Position numbers and translations under genes: made by a program. Of a stretch of DNA of 64,000 nucleotides, positions 57,489-64,000 are shown one piece after another; the stretch's first letter is position 1, and each line of letters begins with the position of its first letter. The DNA is from an uncultured Comamonas sp. (GTDB lineage Bacteria; Pseudomonadota; Gammaproteobacteria; Burkholderiales; Burkholderiaceae_C): contig CAMZGS010000007.1 in NCBI GenBank assembly GCA_947306475.1, forward strand, positions 90,598-154,597, read 5' to 3'. A model generated the notes under the pieces. That model saw nothing but the letters and a program-made list of their open reading frames with translations, did no database searches and was not told where the DNA came from.

Positions 57489-59707
57489 CAGCCCTGTGTC
57501 AGCCGTGCAATCGCCTTTTGTGCTTCGTCGGGCGCGTCGAACCAGTATTCATCCAGCAACGGGCCGATCTCCGTCTCCACGACCTGCTGGAACCACTTCT
57601 TCGTGTCTTCCGCCTCCAGTCGATGTGCGGGTGTCACATAGCTGTGACCAATCCGGAATTGCTTGCCAAGGCGTGCATCCGCCGCGATCTGTTCGTTCAG
57701 ATCGGCGATACGGCGTTCAATATCCGCGACCAAGCCCGGATCGACAGCACACTCCTTGACCACCCACTCCCGCCAAACCTGGCCCAGTCTTGGCTCCAGC
57801 CCAACGAAAGCAAAGCGGCGACGCAATGCCAGATCGACCAGTGCAAGTGATCGGTCAGCAATATTCATGGTGCCGACCACATAGAGATTCTCGGGAATAT
57901 GGACAGGACGTCGTTTGCCGTCTGCATCCGGATAGCAGAGTTCCAGCGCTTCGTTGGGTGTCCGCTTGCCGGCCTCGAGCAGGGTCAGCAACTCGCCGAA
58001 GATCTGCGCCGGGTTTCCGCGGTTGATCTCCTCGATCACCACGACAAACTTCGATGAAGGGTCCTTCGATGCGGCCTTGATGGCTTCCATGAAGACGCCG
58101 TCCGCCAGCGACAACTTGCCTTCTCCAGTCGGACGCCACCCTCGAACAAAGTCCTCGTAGGACAGGTTGGGGTGGAACTGCACTGCACGGACCTTGCTGT
58201 CGTCCTTCTGCCCCATTAGCGCGAACGCGAGCCGTTTGGCTAGCCAGGTCTTGCCCGTGCCCGGAGGCCCCTGAAGGATGAGGTTCTTTTTTGTGCGCAA
58301 ACGATCGAGCAAGCGGTCAATCTCGGCCCTCTCCAGGAAACAGCCGTCCTTGAGGATGTCCTCCACCGAGTAGGGAACGATTGGCGCTGCCACCTGAAAG
58401 GCTTCGCGAACTTCACCTTCAGTTTGCTGTTCTGCTTCGGCATTTGTACCGATATCGCCAGCCGGCACAGGCTCGTCAACCGGGTCTTTGTACATCCAGG
58501 ACGCAAGCGACAAGTCCGGGAAACTGTGGACCGGATAGCCGTCTTCGCCGAAGCGCGAACGCAAATCGTCCAGCAGCTTCAGATAGGCCCGACCATCACA
58601 TGGGCCTTGCTGACCACTGATGGCGACATTCAGGCCAAGCCGCTTGTTGATGTAGTGGCGCGACTGGCTATCCAGGGTCAGGAATTCCCACGGATGCGCC
58701 CAGTAGAGACCTGTCGAAAGGTTCCATGCGACACCCCACACTTGGGTTGCCTCGTCATAAGCCCGGATGAAGGCATCGCGAGTGTCCAACTGGTCGCCAT
58801 CGACCATCTTGCTCGCGGCAACGAATACCTTCCATAGCGCGTCGATGTCGCCCGCACCACGCTTGTCGGCATAGGCGAAAAACCAGGAACGTTGGTTGTT
58901 GAGAACGGGAATGCCTTCGAATGAAGGCGGGACCGGCACCGTCACACCCAGCAACTTGGCAAGTTCACCCGCGATGGTCTTGCGGTTGGCATCGGTCATG
59001 GATCGGTTAAAGGTGCCCATCGTGGTGAATGGGCAAATATCCCGCAGCGGACCACTGGTTCCATCGGGAAACTTATCCTGGAGATAGGTCAGCCCCGGCA
59101 CCCGGGACGCGATCTCGTGGATGCCCTCGATGAGCGGAGTTCGATCGTCTGCGTGGGCCAGCAGCTTTTCGGCCACTGCCTCGTAGAAGTCCGTCCACTC
59201 GAAGCGCTGCTTTTCTGGTGAAGTTGTGCCGTAACGCTCCCGCCAAAAGGGCTCGTTGCGAAAGCGATCTAAATCCTGCGGCCTGCCGTCAAACGCAAAT
59301 GCAATCAGCGCATCGTTCATCCATTCGCCGGGCAGCACACGCCAGATCGTTGCTCGGTGAGTGTAGAAGTACCACTCCCGTACCGGCTCGACCTTGGCCC
59401 AGTCCACCTTCACCCGTTTCCCGTCGTTCAGGTTTTCGGTGATCGTGCCGACCGCCTTGATGCCCATCACCGAAACCGCTCGGCCTCGGCTATCGAAAGG
59501 CAGACCGTGCTTTCGCGTGTAAGACGACTTGATGGCGATCCGCTCTCCCGGGCGCATGGAACGCACCACGTCGAGGAGCTTGTCGTCGTAGCCGTTCTCC
59601 CAAATTCCTTCTGCAAGAAATCGCGGCATCTGATCATCATTACCACCATAGCTCGCGCCGACGAACCAGTTTGCTTGCGCGCCTGTGCTGTCTGTTTTTG
59701 TATTCAT
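57485..59707 (-). CDS. mcrB: McrB-type AAA+ GTPase with N-terminal EVE/PUA-like region
   Basis: A 740-residue protein. The C-terminal AAA+ motor has Walker A GPPGTGKT at about 480-487, Walker B and the McrB signature VVVIEEINRGNPAQ at about 555-568, and MNIADRSLALVD near 614. The first ~110 residues (WFVGASYGGNDDQ, MRPGERIAIKSSYTRKHGLP, GIKAVGTITEN) look like an EVE/PUA-type fold, which in other restriction factors reads modified bases. A middle domain contains STGLYWAHPWEFLTLDS. The ATG at 59707 lies eight bases after the upstream stop; a TTG four codons earlier is unlikely. With McrC it forms a modification-dependent restriction pair. Confidence 0.92.
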   Translation of the reverse strand: MNTKTDSTGAQANWFVGASYGGNDDQMPRFLAEGIWENGYDDKLLDVVRSMRPGERIAIKSSYTRKHGLPFDSRGRAVSVMGIKAVGTITENLNDGKRVKVDWAKVEPVREWYFYTHRATIWRVLPGEWMNDALIAFAFDGRPQDLDRFRNEPFWRERYGTTSPEKQRFEWTDFYEAVAEKLLAHADDRTPLIEGIHEIASRVPGLTYLQDKFPDGTSGPLRDICPFTTMGTFNRSMTDANRKTIAGELAKLLGVTVPVPPSFEGIPVLNNQRSWFFAYADKRGAGDIDALWKVFVAASKMVDGDQLDTRDAFIRAYDEATQVWGVAWNLSTGLYWAHPWEFLTLDSQSRHYINKRLGLNVAISGQQGPCDGRAYLKLLDDLRSRFGEDGYPVHSFPDLSLASWMYKDPVDEPVPAGDIGTNAEAEQQTEGEVREAFQVAAPIVPYSVEDILKDGCFLERAEIDRLLDRLRTKKNLILQGPPGTGKTWLAKRLAFALMGQKDDSKVRAVQFHPNLSYEDFVRGWRPTGEGKLSLADGVFMEAIKAASKDPSSKFVVVIEEINRGNPAQIFGELLTLLEAGKRTPNEALELCYPDADGKRRPVHIPENLYVVGTMNIADRSLALVDLALRRRFAFVGLEPRLGQVWREWVVKECAVDPGLVADIERRIADLNEQIAADARLGKQFRIGHSYVTPAHRLEAEDTKKWFQQVVETEIGPLLDEYWFDAPDEAQKAIARLTQGW

Positions 59708-59715
59708 GTCTGTTC

Positions 59716-60438
59716 TCAAAGGGTGGCGCGCAAAGCGACGAACTGGTTACTCGGCCCTTCCGACCGGAGGTCGAGGTTCGGGCTGTTCGACACCACGTAG
59801 GCCAGGGGCCGCGTCAAGTTGAACGGGAACAGCACGGGCAGCGACTGCAGACTGGGCACTGAAACGGGCTTACCGGCGTAGCGGACAGCAGCTTCTATCA
59901 GCCAAGCAGTGAGGGCATCGTTGTCGATGCTCGTCTGGGGCAAGCGAATGACGCGCTTGCCTTTCTCGACCCGCTCCACTGCGCCCCAGCTCGCCTGGCT
60001 CTGGATGACCATGTTGGTCATGCGCCGGGTGCCTTCGCGCTCCCCATAGGTTTCGCTCATGCGCCGATGCACCTCGGCGGACGCGCAGTCGCCCTGGATG
60101 GCGGACAGGCGGCCCACCAGCTCGGCTACCTTGCCAAAGAACGGGTACGTCGCCACGGACATGCCCCAGCACAGTGCTGAGACGGGAGTGTCCGGCTGCG
60201 TCTGGTGGATGGCCACGCCGCGATCCGCGTAATCGACCAGTTCGGCGCGTGGCTCCAGCCACAACCGATTCAGTACGGTGCGTGTTTTCTTCTTGGCTTC
60301 CACGCCAAGTTCGGCTGCATCGAGCAGTGCATTCAGATCATCTAGTCCAGCCACGCCCGCACGAATATTCAGTGCCGCAGCCGCCCAATCAAGCTGAATG
60401 AACCGATCAAAGCCTATTTTTGGGGCTGATGAATTCAT
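59716..60438 (-). CDS. Unrecognised 240-residue protein between pglZ and mcrB
   Basis: A soluble protein starting MNSSAPKIGFDRFIQ. The N-terminal third is helical and acidic (AGLDDLNALLDAAELGVEAK). The middle holds YPFFGKVAELVGRLSAIQG and RRMSETYGEREGTRRMTNMV, with many charged residues, and could be a winged-helix-like DNA-binding region. I recognise no family. It overlaps pglZ by four bases and sits eight bases before mcrB, so it is part of the operon. BREX type 3 has BrxA in the same place after pglZ, but I see no clear sequence match to BrxA. Confidence 0.8.
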   Translation of the reverse strand: MNSSAPKIGFDRFIQLDWAAAALNIRAGVAGLDDLNALLDAAELGVEAKKKTRTVLNRLWLEPRAELVDYADRGVAIHQTQPDTPVSALCWGMSVATYPFFGKVAELVGRLSAIQGDCASAEVHRRMSETYGEREGTRRMTNMVIQSQASWGAVERVEKGKRVIRLPQTSIDNDALTAWLIEAAVRYAGKPVSVPSLQSLPVLFPFNLTRPLAYVVSNSPNLDLRSEGPSNQFVALRATL

Positions 60439-62465
60439 TCGGTACCAATCACATAACTGACTTTCACAAAGGGCACGATCAACTCTTCGACCGACACCCC
60501 GCCGTGGACCACCACCTGCTCGCCCTCCGGCACAAAGGCGGTTCGTCCGCCTGCGAATAGGGGCATGAAGTTCGCGGGTAGTCCAGCGATGTCCAACCTG
60601 ACTGTGGTGGGATAGGCCGCAGCGGAATCGGCCAGCAACGGCTCACTCCGGTAGACCCGCACGCGCTCTCCACGCGTCTCGGCAATCACGCCCTGGTTGG
60701 GTCTGCCGACGCCGGTGGACTCCACATTGCCGTGGTCCGCCGTGAGATAGATGTGGTATCCCCTGTCCAGCAGCAGCGAGAACAGTCGGTCGACGAATCC
60801 GGTCGACAACCAGTTGCCGATCCACATCGCCACGTCCTTCTTAGACCGCTCCTTGTGGAGCCGATCGTCCACCTCATCGATGACCAGGCCCACCACCTTC
60901 GGACGCCGGTCGTTCAAGTCCGCCTCAAGCACATCTAGTTGATCAATCTGGCGCAGCGCGCGTCGATACATCACGTCATTCGCGTTGACGCCTTCGTTCT
61001 GCCAGAACGTCTTCCACAAGGATTCTTCCTTGTCCGTTCGGTCGATGGAGTCGTCGAACTCTCGCGGCTTCAGTCCGGAGAACAGCGCCTGGCGCGACAC
61101 CGATGTCACGGTCGGCAGCCAGGCGAACGCCGTTCCCTCGTCGAACGCGAAGCGTTTCGTGGTGGCGATCAGGCGCTCGCGGATCTGTACCCACTGGTCG
61201 AAGGCCAGCCCGTCGAATACCAGCAGAGCCACCTTCGTTTCCCCTGCGGACCGCCGATGGCGCAAGAAGCGCGGCACGTGGTGCACCATCACCGGGCCTT
61301 TTGTCACCGGCTGCAGGATCAGGTCGGCGTAATGCTTGGCCGCTACCCAGGCTTGCAGGTGCTCGTCTGACTGCGCTTGCAGGACCTTGATGCGATCTCG
61401 AATCACCGGCAGGTGTTCGCTGCCTTCAGTGCCTGGCAGACCATGCATGCGGGCCAGGATCTCCCCGTAGCGCTTTGCGAACTCGCTCCAGTCCTTGTGC
61501 GAAGAGGCCGCCGTTGGGGTCGTCTCGGTCAGGCCATCGATGCCTTTGAGTACCAAAGCCTGTAATGCCGCCGGGTCCTGGACGATCCCGGCCTTGATCC
61601 AACTCGGCATCCCCGCCGGGACGCTGTGCACCGCCAACGGATGCAAGCTGCCGTCGAGGAACATGGAATCGACCAGCACCTGCACATCGGAGTGATCGAA
61701 CGGAATCTCGATCTTGGCGACGCCATCTTTTCCCAAATAAGCTGGCGGCGGCGGCTCCCCTGTACGCGTGCCATCCAGCCCCAGGGTCTTCAGATAGCGG
61801 TACCACGCATCCTGCACCACGCGCAGCAGCGCGCTCTTGGATGCCAGCCATGTGGCGACGGGCAGGCCCGCGAACAAACCTTTACCCTGGATGATGCCTG
61901 CCGCGTGCTCGGCAAACAGCGGTGGCAACGAGCGGTTGGCAAAGTGCATGCGCAGCAGCTCACGCCAAAAGTCGACCGGGTTGCGAATGGATCGCGGCGT
62001 CAGTTGGTAGACGTGCTCGAGAATGAAGTCCTTGGACTCGTTCTCGCCGCGCGCTGACTGCAATTCGGTCTGGTGGGCATGAAACAGCCCGGCCAAATGC
62101 TCCGGCTCGACTTGCTGTACCGCGCTGTATGCCAGCCTGGGGAAGAGCTCCGCAAGGCTGAGCCGGACCACACGTCCGTGGTGCACGATGTCCCACGGCA
62201 ATTCATTCGCGTCGGCGCTGCGCAGATGCAGAACCAGCGAGGGCGCTGGCCCCGCCTCACCGCGATCCCAGGCTGCGCGATAGCGTTCCTCGTATTCCGC
62301 CCGAAAGGCGAACGGGTCTTCGTACAGCATGACCTCGAAGCCGCGACCGCGCAGTTCGGACAACAGCTTTTCGTCCAGCAGCACATCGTCGGGGTCGCAC
62401 GCCACCCACAGCCGGGTGAGATCGGCCGTGAAGTGGCTGAGAATGCGTTCTGACCACTGGCTCAT
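60435..62465 (-). CDS. pglZ: PglZ-domain protein (alkaline phosphatase fold)
   Basis: A 676-residue protein. The PglZ domain fills the C-terminal half: VFDGLAFDQW at about 416-425, the nucleophile region TVTSVSRQALFSG at 452-464, VIDEVDDRLH, and the metal-binding TADHGNVES at 575-583. The N-terminal half (RLWVACDPDDVLLDEKLL) is helical and of the type seen in BREX PglZ. PglZ is a core protein of BREX and related phage-defence systems. It is a metal-dependent nuclease or phosphoesterase in the cases studied. Four-base overlaps join it to the helicase upstream and the unknown gene downstream. Confidence 0.92.
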   Translation of the reverse strand: MSQWSERILSHFTADLTRLWVACDPDDVLLDEKLLSELRGRGFEVMLYEDPFAFRAEYEERYRAAWDRGEAGPAPSLVLHLRSADANELPWDIVHHGRVVRLSLAELFPRLAYSAVQQVEPEHLAGLFHAHQTELQSARGENESKDFILEHVYQLTPRSIRNPVDFWRELLRMHFANRSLPPLFAEHAAGIIQGKGLFAGLPVATWLASKSALLRVVQDAWYRYLKTLGLDGTRTGEPPPPAYLGKDGVAKIEIPFDHSDVQVLVDSMFLDGSLHPLAVHSVPAGMPSWIKAGIVQDPAALQALVLKGIDGLTETTPTAASSHKDWSEFAKRYGEILARMHGLPGTEGSEHLPVIRDRIKVLQAQSDEHLQAWVAAKHYADLILQPVTKGPVMVHHVPRFLRHRRSAGETKVALLVFDGLAFDQWVQIRERLIATTKRFAFDEGTAFAWLPTVTSVSRQALFSGLKPREFDDSIDRTDKEESLWKTFWQNEGVNANDVMYRRALRQIDQLDVLEADLNDRRPKVVGLVIDEVDDRLHKERSKKDVAMWIGNWLSTGFVDRLFSLLLDRGYHIYLTADHGNVESTGVGRPNQGVIAETRGERVRVYRSEPLLADSAAAYPTTVRLDIAGLPANFMPLFAGGRTAFVPEGEQVVVHGGVSVEELIVPFVKVSYVIGTE

Positions 62466-64000
62466 CCCACCTGTCCTCCGGGCATCACATCGCCGGAGAC
62501 GCGCACCATCATCACGGCATTCAAATCCGGCACGCTGGCCTCCATGTCGTCCAGAGCGGCCATGCGTGCGTCGTGCTCCTGCTGCAGTCGCTTGCGCCGA
62601 TGCTCACGCACGGCGGGCAGGCCGATTCGTCCAATGGCCTGGCCTCGGGCCTCGAACGCATACACCGCACGTTCGCGCTCTTCCTTCAGCCGGGCGCGGT
62701 GTTCAGTCAGCAGCTCCGTGAAGATCCGTTCACCCTGGGTACTGGCGGCGGCATGCGATGCCTCGAACCATTTCACCGACTCCTCGGCACCGGTCACGGC
62801 ATGCACATCCACGGTTTCAGTCAGCAGCAGATCCCAGACGCGCTTGGCGGTCGGCACAAAGGGGCGGCCTTCCTCGTTGATGAACACTGGCAGGAAACGC
62901 TTCCGGCTCAAACCTTCGGCTGCCAGGCTGATTTCCCATAGCGACCAGATGCCGCGAACCGAATCCGGCAGGCCGGTCACGCGGATCACCGGCAGTGGTT
63001 GGCCAGCGACAAAGCGCGGCAGCTCGCTGATCACCGCCCGGGCGCGTGGGTCTTCCATCGTGACCCATTCCAACTCCGGGTTCTCATCCGCCGTGCGGGC
63101 GTCAAAACAAGCCTGGGCCGACTCGCTGCCGTCCGCCCACTTCACTCGCCACGCCTTGCCAACCTTCGTTGCCGAGCCGCCGCGCGCAGCCAACCCGCTG
63201 GTGATGGCACGCTCCAGCCAGAACTGCGCCGGGTGGTCGCGCCACTTGCGTGCATCGTCGGCGTCCAGATCGTGTTCGGTGGTGAGCAGATCGCTATTCT
63301 TCTTCGACTCTGCCAGGGTGGATCGCAGTTGCGACACCACCGCGTCGCACTCCTGTTCGATGGCATCCGGGTTCTGCAGACCGTGCACGAACAGCTCGTC
63401 GAAGATCGGGTCGGCCTCGACCGAGTCCATCACGTCGGCCGCCTTGTCGACGCCAAACTCCTGCGCGATGACTTCCAGCTTTTCTTCCAGAACCTGACGC
63501 ACGCGATGCTCCACCGTGTCTTCAAGCACGAAGTTGATGGCGCGGACCACGTGCTTCTGCCCGATACGGTCTACGCGGCCAATGCGCTGTTCGATCCTCA
63601 TCGGGTTCCACGGCATGTCGAAGTTGACGATGACATGGCAGAACTGCAGATTCAGACCTTCGCCACCGGCATCGGTGGATATCAGCACGCGCACATCCTT
63701 GGAGAACGCCTGCTGCGCACGGGTGCGGGTTTCCAGATCCATGCTGCCGTTGAGCGTCGCCACCGAGAAACCACGGCTCTCCAGGTAGTCGGCCAGCATC
63801 GCTTGGGTGGGCACGAACTCGGTGAAGATCAGTACCTTCAGCGCCGGGTCGCCTTCCTCTTGCTGCAGCTTGTAGATCAGCTCCAGGAGCGCTTCGGCCT
63901 TGGCGTCTGTGCCAGCGGCCTCGGTTTCCCGCGCCAGTTCCAGCAGCATCTCGACTTCGGACTTCTCCAGCTCCCAGCCGCTGGACTGCATGGCCAGATC
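62462..64000 (-). CDS. SNF2-type helicase, 5' end outside the window
   Basis: The visible 512 residues are the C-terminal half of a superfamily 2 helicase: LIFTEFVPTQAMLADYLESR (motif IV), TDAGGEGLNLQFCHVIVNFD (motif V), PWNPMRIEQRIGRVDRIGQK (motif VI), and a long tail with coiled-coil character (RLKEERERAVYAFEARGQ). The ATPase motifs I-III are beyond 64000. It resembles the SNF2/HepA-like helicases found in BREX type 3/5 (BrxHII) and DISARM (DrmD). The frame is open to the edge. It overlaps pglZ by four bases and leads the visible operon. Confidence 0.88.
   Translation of the reverse strand, partial: DLAMQSSGWELEKSEVEMLLELARETEAAGTDAKAEALLELIYKLQQEEGDPALKVLIFTEFVPTQAMLADYLESRGFSVATLNGSMDLETRTRAQQAFSKDVRVLISTDAGGEGLNLQFCHVIVNFDMPWNPMRIEQRIGRVDRIGQKHVVRAINFVLEDTVEHRVRQVLEEKLEVIAQEFGVDKAADVMDSVEADPIFDELFVHGLQNPDAIEQECDAVVSQLRSTLAESKKNSDLLTTEHDLDADDARKWRDHPAQFWLERAITSGLAARGGSATKVGKAWRVKWADGSESAQACFDARTADENPELEWVTMEDPRARAVISELPRFVAGQPLPVIRVTGLPDSVRGIWSLWEISLAAEGLSRKRFLPVFINEEGRPFVPTAKRVWDLLLTETVDVHAVTGAEESVKWFEASHAAASTQGERIFTELLTEHRARLKEERERAVYAFEARGQAIGRIGLPAVREHRRKRLQQEHDARMAALDDMEASVPDLNAVMMVRVSGDVMPGGQVG

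Noticed and set aside
59716-60438. Calling the 240-residue protein BrxA
   Set aside because: Position after pglZ would fit BREX type 3, but no recognisable BrxA/DUF1819 motif is visible, so the name is withheld.

Overview
The window is GC-rich and looks like the chromosome of a betaproteobacterium of the order Burkholderiales, most likely the family Comamonadaceae. The evidence is the fused aroA-cmk gene inside a gyrA-serC-pheA-tyrA-aroA/cmk-rpsA-ihfB-lapA-lapB run, the tmRNA tag ANDERFALAA, a tandem glycine riboswitch ahead of a TRIC/YadS-family gene, and a family of dispersed palindromic intergenic repeats. Species cannot be fixed from the sequence alone.

Layout. Positions 1-4749 hold the 5' part of rlmD, a periplasmic sulfate-binding protein, an Fe(II)-trafficking protein, a tandem glycine riboswitch with its transporter gene, and an MnmC-type tRNA-modification oxidoreductase with a decayed methyltransferase half. 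Positions 4774-11573 (minus strand) are a complete type I Wadjet operon, jetA-jetB-jetC-jetD, which acts against plasmid DNA. An rRNA-type methyltransferase follows, then a chemosensory cluster at 12834-22460: cheR, cheB, MCP, cheY, STAS protein, cheA, MCP, cheW and a receiver-EAL regulator.

Positions 22499-27279 are a small accessory region. It has a 5'-truncated IS481-type transposase, an AT-rich patch with a small membrane protein, a complete IS5-family element with TA target duplication, and a minus-strand cassette of macrodomain protein, sirtuin, small ORF and PPP-type phosphatase. That cassette suggests handling of NAD or ADP-ribose. Housekeeping genes resume with a membrane hydrolase, tRNA-Thr(CGT), fbp, pepN (carrying an in-frame palindromic repeat), prfB with its programmed frameshift, lapB, lapA, ihfB, rpsA, aroA-cmk, tyrA, pheA, serC and gyrA. 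GyrA has Ile at position 83, a change linked to quinolone resistance. On the plus strand come an OmpA-family protein, ubiG, gph and ssrA.

From ssrA (ending at 48029) to the right edge the content is accessory and looks like a genomic island. First is an arsenic operon: arsR, DUF2703 gene, arsD, arsA, acr3, arsC, arsH. It ends in a frameshifted, truncated CDF metal-efflux gene. The truncation coincides with the start of a second, minus-strand element carrying an HTH protein, a large serine recombinase and a DUF2924 protein. Behind these is a tightly coupled defence operon: SNF2-type helicase (running off the window), PglZ phosphatase-fold protein, an unrecognised 240-residue protein, McrB and McrC. 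All junctions in this operon overlap by 4 bases except the 8-base gap before mcrB. It combines BREX/DISARM-like parts with a McrBC effector and is the best candidate for an unusual system in this window.
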